DNA of 6,497 nucleotides from Cryomorphaceae bacterium (GCA_003564735.1 PXEK01000309.1:1-6497); one strand, 5' to 3'; positions 1-5,859 are shown, numbered from the stretch's first letter. Numbers and translations: made by a program. Notes: generated by a model not told the origin, from the letters alone.

Positions 1-887
1 AACACGCCATGATGTACAACATCAATGAATTTGAGACTGAGGTCGCTAATTGCCGCACTTTCGTTTTTTTACGTGAATTAATGCAGTTGGTGAACGCGGG
101 GTTGATTAAGGGTGGAGATGTTGACAACGCCATTGTCATGATTGACACCTCATTAAGCAGTGAAGAAAAACAAAAACTGGCCGACACATTCAACAAGCCT
201 GTATCCATGCTTAAAGAAGAGGGTATCGGTATTTTAAATAACCTCAAGCTTCATTTTGAAAATGAACCTGCGAGGCACAAACTTTTGGATATCATTGGAG
301 ATCTAGCCTTAACCGGTAAGTTCATTAAAGGGCACATATTAGCCGCCAGACCGGGTCATGCGGGCAATTGTAAATTTGCAAAAACCCTAAAAGCACAAAT
401 TAAAAAGCAGCGCAACAAAGCGCCGGTAGTATCCCCAGACAAAACTCCTCTTTTCAACATCAACCAAATCACCGATGTGTTACCGCATCGCTATCCGTTC
501 TTGTTGGTGGACAAAATCATTGAGTTGCAAAAAGACGATTACGTGGTTGGTGTTAAAAACGTGACCCGCAATGAAGAAATGTTCAACGGCCACTTTCCGG
601 AGGAACCCGTTATGCCCGGTGTACTCATTATTGAAGCTATGGCACAAACAGGCGGCTTTTTGGTTTTGGCTCATGTTGATAATCCGGCCGATTATGCCAC
701 CTACTTTATGAAAATTGACAATGTCAAATTCAAGAGGAAAGTAATTCCGGGAGATACGCTGGTTCTCAAACTGGAACTCATCACCCCAATACGTCGCGGT
801 ATCGCGCACATGCAAGGAACCGCCTACGTAGGAGATCATATTGTTGCGCAAGGCGAATTACTGGCGCAAATAGCTAAAAAGAAGTAA
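1..887 (+). CDS. lpxC/fabZ: Bifunctional LpxC/FabZ (UDP-3-O-acyl-GlcNAc deacetylase fused to 3-hydroxyacyl-ACP dehydratase), 3' part only
   Basis: The 5' end is cut off; the reading frame is open to the left edge, with the first whole codon at 3. Numbering from the internal Met at 9, residues 1-135 are the C-terminal part of LpxC, the zinc deacetylase that commits UDP-GlcNAc to lipid A. It shows CRTFVFLREL (15-24), GLIKGGDVDNAIV (31-43), the HKLLDIIGD motif with zinc ligands H90 and D94 and nearby D98, and H117 in PGHAGN, matching the E. coli catalytic histidine. A short basic linker (about 130-146) leads to a complete FabZ hot-dog domain (about 147-292): LPHRYPFLLVDKI (158-170), then GHFPEEPVMPGV with catalytic H195 and E209, 14 residues apart as in E. 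coli FabZ. FabZ dehydrates 3-hydroxyacyl-ACP. This fusion is known from Bacteroidota. lpxA follows after 4 nt, so co-transcription is very likely. The fused enzymes act at a branch point: both use the 3-hydroxyacyl-ACP pool, directly or through LpxA. Confidence 0.97.
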   Translation, partial: HAMMYNINEFETEVANCRTFVFLRELMQLVNAGLIKGGDVDNAIVMIDTSLSSEEKQKLADTFNKPVSMLKEEGIGILNNLKLHFENEPARHKLLDIIGDLALTGKFIKGHILAARPGHAGNCKFAKTLKAQIKKQRNKAPVVSPDKTPLFNINQITDVLPHRYPFLLVDKIIELQKDDYVVGVKNVTRNEEMFNGHFPEEPVMPGVLIIEAMAQTGGFLVLAHVDNPADYATYFMKIDNVKFKRKVIPGDTLVLKLELITPIRRGIAHMQGTAYVGDHIVAQGELLAQIAKKK

Positions 888-891
888 CCCA

Positions 892-1668
892 ATGGAAAGA
901 TTCCCAAACGCTAACGTACATCCCTTGGCAAAAATTGGTGAAAACACCATAATTGAGCCCTTTGCCACTGTTCAAGCAGATGTTGAAATTGGAGACAACT
1001 GCCATATTGCTCCCAACGCGGTTATTATGAACGGCTCCCGTTTGGGCAACAATGTGGAAATTCACTCAGGAGCAGTAATTTCAGGGCTTCCCCAAGATTT
1101 AAAGTACGAAGGTGAAGATTCAAAAACCATCATAGGCAATAATACCGTAATTCGCGAATGTGTAACGGTGAACAAGGGCACCAAGGATAGAATGGCAACC
1201 AAAATAGGTGACAACTGCCTGCTTATGAGCTACGTGCATGTGGCTCATGACACCTTTATAGGTAACAATGTAATTGTAGCTGTTGATGTAGCATTGGCGG
1301 GTCACATGGATATTGAAGATTATGCCATTATTGAGGGGATAAGCGGCGCCCAACAATTCGTTAAAATCGGCGGGCACTGCTTTATAGCAGCAGGCAGTTT
1401 AATTCGAAAAAATGTACCTCCATACATCAAGTGTGCCCGTGAGCCTCTTACTTACACCGGAATTAACCGAGTAGGGATGCAACGCAGAGGATTCAATGAT
1501 GAAGTGATCAAAGAAATTGACGAAATTTATCGTACCATTTACATCAGAAACAAAAATATAGGTAGAGCATTAGCTCAGGTTGAAGAAAACTTTAAGCCTT
1601 CAACACACCGCGACCACATTTTGGAATTCATCAAAAACTCTGAAAACGGCATTGTAAAGGCTCCTTAA
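892..1668 (+). CDS. lpxA: Acyl-ACP--UDP-N-acetylglucosamine O-acyltransferase LpxA
   Basis: This cytoplasmic enzyme catalyses the first step of lipid A synthesis, moving a 3-hydroxyacyl chain from ACP to the 3-OH of UDP-GlcNAc. The 258 residues are close to the usual 255-265. Residues 8 to about 180 are imperfect hexapeptide repeats forming a left-handed beta-helix (IGENTI, IGDNCHI, LGNNVEI, IGNNTVI, IGDNCLL, IGNNVIV). HVAHD carries H116 and the catalytic H119, matching E. coli H122 and H125; AGH contains H138 (E. coli H144). PQDLKYEGE (68-76) is the conserved substrate loop. The C-terminal helical domain starts near 183 and includes GMQRRGF (195-201). By ungapped alignment, E. coli H160 is Q154 here and the acyl-length residue G173 is A167. 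The ATG at 892 is 4 nt after the lpxC/fabZ stop; a weak AAGAAG lies upstream. The ABC ATPase gene starts 7 nt after its stop. Confidence 0.97.
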   Translation: MERFPNANVHPLAKIGENTIIEPFATVQADVEIGDNCHIAPNAVIMNGSRLGNNVEIHSGAVISGLPQDLKYEGEDSKTIIGNNTVIRECVTVNKGTKDRMATKIGDNCLLMSYVHVAHDTFIGNNVIVAVDVALAGHMDIEDYAIIEGISGAQQFVKIGGHCFIAAGSLIRKNVPPYIKCAREPLTYTGINRVGMQRRGFNDEVIKEIDEIYRTIYIRNKNIGRALAQVEENFKPSTHRDHILEFIKNSENGIVKAP

Positions 1669-1675
1669 AAGATTT

Positions 1676-2299
1676 ATGCGCATTCAAACCCACAATATCG
1701 CGCAGCAATTTAACCGTGAAGTTATTTTTAAAAATATAACTCTGGAAATGAGTGCTCCGGAAACCGTGGCCATATTGGGTGGTAACGGCTCCGGAAAATC
1801 GACATTTCTCCGCATACTTTCAGGCAAAAGTATGCCCGCCCACGGTAGCATAACGTACTCACACAACGAAATAGAAATTCCACAAGAAAAGCTTTACGGC
1901 TACATTAGTTTGTGCGCCCCCTATTCAGCTATTTACGAGCAATTCACCTTAGAGGAGCTCATCCGGTTTCACTTCAAATTTAAAAACCCGGTTCAAGGCA
2001 TTAAGGCTTCCAACATTCCGGAATTATTGAGCTTGGAAAAGCACAAATCAAAAACGATAGAAAAATATTCTTCAGGTATGAAGCAGCGGGTTAAATTAGG
2101 CCTTGCCATACTCTCCAATACACCACTGCTGTTATTGGATGAACCTTTTTCAAACCTCGATGAAACCAATCAACAATTCATGAGCAGTTTGATTACCGAG
2201 CACGGAAAGAACCGACTCACCATAATTTGCACCAATCATTTAGCTAACGAATTGAAACTTTGCAATCGAAGAATAAACATTGAAGATTACAAAAAATGA
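1676..2299 (+). CDS. Stand-alone ABC transporter ATP-binding protein
   Basis: A single nucleotide-binding domain of 207 residues with no membrane segment. It has Walker A GGNGSGKST (35-43, K41), signature YSSGMKQR (131-138, replacing the usual LSGGQQR), Walker B LLLLDE (151-156, D155 and likely catalytic E156), the D-loop NLD (160-162) and the switch histidine H188 in TNH. All catalytic parts are therefore present. The Q-loop is atypical: the region SLCAPYSAIY (78-87) has no glutamine where one is expected, with P82 or its neighbours in that place. It is short for an importer ATPase and ends soon after the H-loop. No permease or binding protein is visible, so the substrate is unknown; it may pair with a membrane protein encoded elsewhere. 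It lies 7 nt after lpxA, and its TGA overlaps the menA ATG, so it is almost certainly co-transcribed with both. A role in envelope lipid or polysaccharide transport is only a guess from position. Confidence 0.92.
   Translation: MRIQTHNIAQQFNREVIFKNITLEMSAPETVAILGGNGSGKSTFLRILSGKSMPAHGSITYSHNEIEIPQEKLYGYISLCAPYSAIYEQFTLEELIRFHFKFKNPVQGIKASNIPELLSLEKHKSKTIEKYSSGMKQRVKLGLAILSNTPLLLLDEPFSNLDETNQQFMSSLITEHGKNRLTIICTNHLANELKLCNRRINIEDYKK
1812..1835. repeat. Intragenic 9-bp inverted repeat
   Basis: GCATACTTT (1812-1820) and AAAGTATGC (1827-1835) form a perfect 9-bp stem with a 6-nt loop inside the ABC ATPase gene, just after the Walker A codons. No T-tract follows. It may be chance or an mRNA hairpin; no function is claimed. 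Confidence 0.4.
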
Positions 2300-3198
2300 G
2301 CACCGTTAAAAACTGGCTGTCGGCATTCCGCTTACGCACTCTCCCCCTCTCATTATCTACTATCGTGATGGGTTCGGGCATTGCTGCCATAGCCAATCAA
2401 CATAGCTATGTTATAACCGCCTTGGCATTACTCACCACCTTACTTTTACAAATATTGAGTAACCTCGCCAATGATTATGGTGATAGCGTAAAAGGAACAG
2501 ATAATGAGGAGCGACTAGGGCCTAAAAGAGCCGTACAAAGCGGCATCATAACACATAGGCAAATGAAAACTGCCATTATTTTGTTTTCGACTCTTTCCTT
2601 ATTAAGTGGCATTATTTTGATTTGGATTACGTTCAGAACCGACTTCCTTTATGCTCTTTTATTTTTGGGCATTGGCATTGCGGCCGTTTGGGCTGCAGTT
2701 AATTACACTGTGGGAAAATCGGCATACGGATACCGAGGGATGGGTGATTTGTTCGTATTCCTTTTTTTTGGATTGGCCGGTACGGCGGGCACCTACTTTT
2801 TGCATACGAAAACCTTTGACATAGAGATTTTACTCCCTGCCTCGTCTATCGGGCTGCTAAGTACCGGCGTACTTAACCTCAACAATATGCGAGATATCCA
2901 AAACGATAAAGCCTCGGGCAAAAACACCCTTGTAGTCTTGATGGGAAGCAAAAATGCTCGATTTTATCACGTTGCGCTAACGCTTTTGCCTTTTGTTTTA
3001 ATGACTATCTTCTACACTGTCTATATGGAATTCCAACTTTCTAACTTCCTATTTCTCGCTGCTTTGCCGATTATTTTAATTCATCAAAAAAAAGTATTTA
3101 GTACAACCAACCCTCGAAATTTAGATCCATTTTTAAAACAGCTTGCTCTCACCTCAGTACTTTTTGTGCTGTTGAGTATTGCCGGCGGACTTCTATAA
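2296..3198 (+). CDS. menA: 1,4-dihydroxy-2-naphthoate polyprenyltransferase MenA
   Basis: An integral membrane UbiA-superfamily enzyme that attaches the polyprenyl tail to 1,4-dihydroxy-2-naphthoate, giving demethylmenaquinone in menaquinone synthesis. The 300 residues match the family length. The first aspartate-rich motif is NLANDYGDSVKGTD (56-69: N56, D60, D63, D69), typical of MenA and thought to bind Mg-diphosphate, followed by GPKRAVQSG (75-83). The second is LNNMRDIQNDKASGKNTL (195-212: D200, D204). Several hydrophobic segments (about 18-33, 38-55, 92-112, 117-137, 151-169, 181-196, 225-243, 249-263, 283-299) suggest the usual eight or nine helices. Its ATG overlaps the preceding TGA as ATGA (2296-2299), which points to translational coupling with the ABC ATPase. 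The N-terminal WLSAFRLRTLPLS (8-20) is also typical of MenA. Menaquinone is the usual respiratory quinone in Bacteroidota, so this is likely essential for respiration. UbiA enzymes for other aromatics are possible but less likely. Confidence 0.95.
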   Translation: MSTVKNWLSAFRLRTLPLSLSTIVMGSGIAAIANQHSYVITALALLTTLLLQILSNLANDYGDSVKGTDNEERLGPKRAVQSGIITHRQMKTAIILFSTLSLLSGIILIWITFRTDFLYALLFLGIGIAAVWAAVNYTVGKSAYGYRGMGDLFVFLFFGLAGTAGTYFLHTKTFDIEILLPASSIGLLSTGVLNLNNMRDIQNDKASGKNTLVVLMGSKNARFYHVALTLLPFVLMTIFYTVYMEFQLSNFLFLAALPIILIHQKKVFSTTNPRNLDPFLKQLALTSVLFVLLSIAGGLL

Positions 3199-3227
3199 AA
3201 TTCTAAAATTCAAAAAAGAAATTATTT

Positions 3228-4082
3228 ATGAATTGTCATTTTTATGGCGTGAAAATTCTGTTCTTAATATCGATGCTGTTGCTGATTGGTTCTTGTACAC
3301 AATTGAAATACGGTATCTCAAAAAAAGAGAAGAAATATGCCGAAACCTACGCACATAACTTGAATGCTGCGTTCGGCATTCCTGTCGGTTCTGACCAAAA
3401 TAAAGAAAACCTGCGGGAAAGAGATGAATACGTTTTTAGGTATGCACCACAAAAAGGCAGCTCAAGTTGGGTGACCCACCGAATTGTAGCAAGTGACTAT
3501 GGTCAAACACCGCGACGCAGAGGTAGATTCCTAACAGATCCTTTACTCCCTGATTCTTTACAAATCAACCACGAGCACTACACCCACAGTGGTTATGACA
3601 GAGGGCACATGGTAAGAAGTAAAGAACGTACCGTTAGCACAGATAGCAATAGGGCAACCTTTTACATGACCAATGTATTCCCTCAAACCCCCGATTTGAA
3701 TAGAGGTGTTTGGTTATCATTTGAAAGGTTTTGTGAAAAATTGGCCGGAATGGGATACAACCTCTATGTGCATACGGGAGGTATTTATCAAAATAAACAA
3801 ACGTTGAAAGACGAAGGCAACGTAGCTATTCCCGACAGCTGCTACAAAACAGTTTTAGCCATAAATACTCAGGGAGAGCTCAATTATTTCCCGGCAGACA
3901 CCTTTACCGTTGCCGTAATTATGCCCAATGTTGAAGGAATACGAAGCGATGATTGGTATAAATACATCACAACGGTTAAAGCGGTGGAAAAATCGACAGG
4001 TCTCAACTTTTACCCTCTGCTGACAAAAAAAGAATCAAGAGTGTATGAAACGATGTTGCTACCTCAAAACACTATTAATTAG
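3228..4082 (+). CDS. Lipoprotein DNA/RNA non-specific endonuclease (NUC family)
   Basis: A 284-residue protein of the beta-beta-alpha metal (Serratia nuclease-like) family, which cuts DNA and RNA without sequence preference. The DRGH motif (124-127) gives the catalytic base H127. TNVFPQTPDLNRGVW (148-162) contains N158, the expected Mg ligand, and E166 lies 8 residues further, the same spacing as N119/E127 in Serratia nuclease. The domain covers about 65-270. The N-terminus is a lipoprotein signal: K9, a hydrophobic stretch 10-20 and the lipobox LIGSC with C23. It should therefore be lipid-anchored in the outer membrane, facing the periplasm or outside; no acidic surface-export patch follows the Cys. 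ATG 3228 has only an A-rich AAAAAAGAAA upstream; a GTG at 3249 would also leave a usable signal peptide. It starts 29 nt after menA, so read-through is possible. Likely roles are nucleic acid scavenging or degradation of extracellular DNA, inferred from fold and location. Confidence 0.93.
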   Translation: MNCHFYGVKILFLISMLLLIGSCTQLKYGISKKEKKYAETYAHNLNAAFGIPVGSDQNKENLRERDEYVFRYAPQKGSSSWVTHRIVASDYGQTPRRRGRFLTDPLLPDSLQINHEHYTHSGYDRGHMVRSKERTVSTDSNRATFYMTNVFPQTPDLNRGVWLSFERFCEKLAGMGYNLYVHTGGIYQNKQTLKDEGNVAIPDSCYKTVLAINTQGELNYFPADTFTVAVIMPNVEGIRSDDWYKYITTVKAVEKSTGLNFYPLLTKKESRVYETMLLPQNTIN

Positions 4083-4090
4083 AATCTAAA

Positions 4091-4104
4091 TTACGATGCA
4101 ATCG
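4091..4104. repeat. Imperfect direct repeat, copy 1
   Basis: TTACGATGCAATCG, starting 8 nt after the nuclease stop codon. It matches 4141-4153 except for one extra G after TTAC. The first bases of the two copies are exactly 50 nt apart. The sub-string CAATCGAA in this copy (4099-4106) recurs at 4333-4340 near the FKBP promoter region. Confidence 0.6.
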
Positions 4105-4140
4105 AACACACATATTTTGTTTGCTGAGTTGTGAAGTTCA

Positions 4141-4153
4141 TTACATGCAATCG
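4141..4153. repeat. Imperfect direct repeat, copy 2
   Basis: TTACATGCAATCG, the partner of 4091-4104, with an exact 9-nt core ATGCAATCG. It forms the left border of the GC-rich block at 4141-4200. It could be a duplicated regulatory site, a short insertion duplication, or chance; the sequence does not decide between these. Confidence 0.6.
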
Positions 4154-4178
4154 TCCGAGTATGCCGTCAAACCCCAAA

Positions 4179-4198
4179 GGTCGAACTAATGGGCGACC
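4179..4198. repeat. Short inverted repeat in the spacer
   Basis: GGTCG (4179-4183) and CGACC (4194-4198) form a 5-bp perfect stem with a 10-nt loop. An A-rich tract, not T, follows on the + strand, so it is not a normal intrinsic terminator. It lies within the GC-rich part of the spacer. Confidence 0.45.
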
Positions 4199-4282
4199 AT
4201 AAAACGACAAAAAACGTAAAAAAAAACACCTATTAGTGACAGGCTGAAGCCAAATGAAAACACTTCTTAAATTTAACATTTA

Positions 4283-4327
4283 TACCTTATTTGCAGTTCT
4301 CTAATTAAAATGTGCTTCATACTTTCG
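4283..4327 (+). promoter_or_regulatory. Possible Bacteroidota-type promoter(s) for the FKBP pair
   Basis: Two imperfect candidates lie upstream of the ATG at 4383. TACCTTATTTG (4283-4293) ends in TTTG and is preceded by AT-rich TTAAATTTAACATT. TACTTTCG (4320-4327) matches the -7 consensus TAnnTTTG except for one base (C for the third T). Neither has a well-spaced TTTG -33 box; the TTTG at 4290-4293 is 26 nt before the second candidate, longer than usual. A promoter is expected here because a 300-nt gap precedes the gene, but which element is used is uncertain. Confidence 0.35.
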
Positions 4328-4382
4328 CGACTCAATCGAATTTTTATAAACTACGGGAAATATCGTAATAAATTAAACTACA

Positions 4383-5093
4383 ATGAATTTTAAACTAACA
4401 AGTGCGTCAATTCTATTTTCGGGAATTATTTTTGTATCTTCTTGCGATGTAGATTCACAAGGAAGCGGACAATCTGCTGACCTTAACACATCTATCGACA
4501 GCGTAAGTTATGCATTAGGAATTAATATAGCCTCAAACATTGGAGCTCAGGGAGTAGAAAACCTCAACCCCGATGCTGTAGCGGCAGCCATTCGCGAGCA
4601 CAATGAAAACCCTGAAAATACAAAAATGTCAGGGGATGAAGCACTACAGTTTTTAAACGAATACTTCACAAAACAACAACAGCAGCAACGTGAAACACAA
4701 GGTAGCGCTCAACGAGAAGAAGGTGAGATGTACTTGCAGGAAAATGCGCAACGCGATGAAGTTACCGTTACTGAAAGTGGTTTGCAATATGAAATCTTAA
4801 GTGAAGGAACAGGTGCTGCCCCAACCGCTGAAGATGAAGTAAAAGTTCATTACAAAGGTACACTTATTGACGGTACCCAATTTGACAGCAGTTATGATCG
4901 TGGTCAACCTGCAGAGTTCCCGCTTCAAGGTGTAATTCCCGGATGGACTGAAGGTTTGCAGTATATGACGGAAGGAGCTAAATTCAAATTCTACATTCCA
5001 TACAACCTTGCCTATGGTGAAAGAGGGATGGGAGATAACATTCCTCCTTATTCAACGCTTATTTTTGAAGTTGAACTCATCGAAGTACTTTAA
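4383..5093 (+). CDS. FKBP-type peptidyl-prolyl cis-trans isomerase lipoprotein (first of a tandem pair)
   Basis: A 236-residue FkpA/Mip-like folding helper that speeds proline isomerisation in exported proteins. Residues 1-21 are a lipoprotein signal ending in lipobox VSSC (C21), so it should be anchored in the cell envelope. Residues 37-96 form the helical N-terminal dimerisation domain ([16 protein letters not shown], 39-54). A glutamine-rich linker (98-111, with five consecutive Q at 98-102) and a charged stretch lead to the FKBP domain (130-236), which has the binding-pocket residues Y157, F167, D168, V184, I185, W188, Y212 and F228. The acidic residues after the Cys (CDVDSQ) loosely recall Bacteroidota surface-export signals. 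No Shine-Dalgarno sequence is visible; the region before ATG is A-rich. The second FKBP gene starts 1 nt after its stop, so the two are surely co-transcribed and end at the terminator at 5797-5826. Its exact clients are unknown. Confidence 0.96.
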   Translation: MNFKLTSASILFSGIIFVSSCDVDSQGSGQSADLNTSIDSVSYALGINIASNIGAQGVENLNPDAVAAAIREHNENPENTKMSGDEALQFLNEYFTKQQQQQRETQGSAQREEGEMYLQENAQRDEVTVTESGLQYEILSEGTGAAPTAEDEVKVHYKGTLIDGTQFDSSYDRGQPAEFPLQGVIPGWTEGLQYMTEGAKFKFYIPYNLAYGERGMGDNIPPYSTLIFEVELIEVL

Positions 5094-5095
5094 AA
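5073..5095 (+). repeat. Exact 23-nt repeat across the FKBP stop codon, copy 1
   Basis: The block encodes the last residues of ELIEVL, the TAA and two further A. It is identical base for base to 5770-5792 at the end of the second FKBP gene. In this copy its final base is the first base of the second gene's ATG. Elsewhere in the domain the two genes differ at many synonymous positions, so complete identity here is notable. Confidence 0.9.
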
Positions 5096-5790
5096 TGAAG
5101 AATTGCGGAGGTTTATTCATGATTCTTGTGCTTTTTGCTTTGAGTTCATGCTCACTTTTTCAAAAAAAAGGCAAGGTAGATGAGGAGTTTGCTCTAAATG
5201 ACGCGGTTGATTCCGTGAGTTATGCTCTATCCTCTTCGATTGCAGGAAATTTGAAAACACAAGGAGTTGATAGCATCAGCGAAGAAGCGTTTTTGAAAGG
5301 TTTGCAACACGCTATGAGTGACGACTCTCTTTTTTTAACGGCTCAACAGTCCAATGCCTACTTGCGGGAATATTTTAACACCATGCAAGAGCGCAAGGCT
5401 AAAGAGGCAAAGGAAAAAGCAGCAGCCTTTTTCGATGAGCTAAAAGAAAATGAGTCTATAAAATTCACGGAAAGCGGCCTGCACTACGAAATACTAGAGG
5501 AAGGAGAAGGTAAAAAGCCCAAAGCCTCAGACAAAGTAAAAGTTCATTATCACGGAACTCTTACCAACGGTGAGGTTTTCGACAGTTCAGTGGAACGGGG
5601 GGTGCCGTCGGAGTTTGGTCTGAACCGAGTAATTAAAGGCTGGACTGAAGGGTTACAACTCATGAAAGAGGGAAGTAAATTCAAGTTTTACATTCCTTCT
5701 GAACTGGGATACGGTGAAAGGGGTTCGGGACAAAGTATAGGTCCAAACGAAATCCTGATATTTGAGGTCGAACTCATCGAAGTACTTTAA
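5095..5790 (+). CDS. FKBP-type peptidyl-prolyl cis-trans isomerase lipoprotein (second of a tandem pair)
   Basis: A 231-residue paralogue of the upstream gene with the same plan. It has a signal peptide with lipobox LSSC (C19), an N-terminal helical domain starting at VDSVSYAL (38-45), a Lys/Glu/Ala-rich helical linker (97-120) in place of the Gln-rich one, and the FKBP domain (125-231) with Y152, F162, D163, V179, I180, W183, Y206 and F223. Hand alignment gives 73 of 107 identical residues across the FKBP domains without gaps; the N-terminal domains and linkers are far less alike. ATG 5095 is chosen because it directly precedes a proper lipoprotein signal (MKNCGGLFMILVLFALSSC). An in-frame ATG at 5008 would overlap the first gene by 86 nt and bury the signal. 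After the Cys the residues are neutral to basic (SLFQKKGK), so it is more likely to face the periplasm. The gene is followed 6 nt later by a strong terminator. Confidence 0.95.
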   Translation: MKNCGGLFMILVLFALSSCSLFQKKGKVDEEFALNDAVDSVSYALSSSIAGNLKTQGVDSISEEAFLKGLQHAMSDDSLFLTAQQSNAYLREYFNTMQERKAKEAKEKAAAFFDELKENESIKFTESGLHYEILEEGEGKKPKASDKVKVHYHGTLTNGEVFDSSVERGVPSEFGLNRVIKGWTEGLQLMKEGSKFKFYIPSELGYGERGSGQSIGPNEILIFEVELIEVL

Positions 5791-5792
5791 AA
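5770..5792 (+). repeat. Exact 23-nt repeat across the FKBP stop codon, copy 2
   Basis: Identical to 5073-5095, covering the C-terminal codons, the TAA stop and two following A. The sequences diverge immediately afterwards: the first copy runs into the second FKBP gene and this one into the terminator. The start-to-start distance of 697 nt marks the duplication unit. Confidence 0.9.
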
Positions 5793-5796
5793 AACT

Positions 5797-5826
5797 AAGC
5801 CCGGGAAATTCACTCGGGCTTTTTTT
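5797..5826 (+). terminator. Rho-independent terminator after the FKBP pair
   Basis: AAGCCCGGG (5797-5805) pairs with CTCGGGCTT (5813-5821) as a 9-bp stem including one G-U pair, with a 7-nt loop, and runs into seven T (5820-5826). It sits 6 nt after the stop of the second FKBP gene and separates the pair from the Nif3-family gene. Confidence 0.92.
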
Positions 5827-5859
5827 ATGGACTAAATCATTTGATCTCCAATGATGTTT

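Larger units (their letters stand above)
4083..4382. other. 300-nt non-coding spacer between the nuclease and first FKBP gene
   Basis: No credible gene is seen here on either strand. The stretch holds an imperfect 13-14 nt direct repeat (4091-4104 and 4141-4153), a block at 4141-4200 that is 50% GC by count in otherwise AT-rich spacer, a short inverted repeat (4179-4198), A-rich tracts at 4200-4228, and an AT-rich right half (4261-4382) with weak promoter-like elements before the FKBP gene. There is no T-tract hairpin terminator after the nuclease gene. A tRNA or known riboswitch was not recognised. A small RNA or dispersed repeat is possible but not shown. Confidence 0.7.

Noticed and set aside
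9..14. ATG at 9 (or 12) as the true start of the LpxC/FabZ gene
   Set aside because: The frame is open to the window edge, and the first LpxC half, including a zinc ligand, must lie upstream.
480..1377. Minus-strand frames opposite lpxC/fabZ and lpxA
   Set aside because: Shadows of conserved genes on the + strand with no supporting motif.
3249..3251. GTG at 3249 as an alternative start of the nuclease gene
   Set aside because: It would leave a valid signal peptide, but ATG 3228 is the commoner codon and has an A-rich leader with AAAGAAA; it is kept only as an alternative.
4083..4200. CRISPR array or integron attC site in the spacer
   Set aside because: There are only two short imperfect repeats and no regular spacers; no convincing attC core pair was found.
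4179..4228. Hairpin and A-rich tract as a terminator for the nuclease gene
   Set aside because: The 5-bp stem is weak and is followed by A, not T, on the + strand; on the minus strand the T run precedes the stem.
4091..4279. Minus-strand 62-codon frame in the spacer
   Set aside because: No recognisable family, no start signal, and it spans the repeat-rich block; treated as chance, although its overlap with the GC-rich block leaves a remnant gene possible.
5008..5094. In-frame upstream ATG at 5008 for the second FKBP gene
   Set aside because: It would overlap the first FKBP gene by 86 nt and put 29 residues before a good lipoprotein signal peptide; ATG 5095 fits the signal and the spacing.
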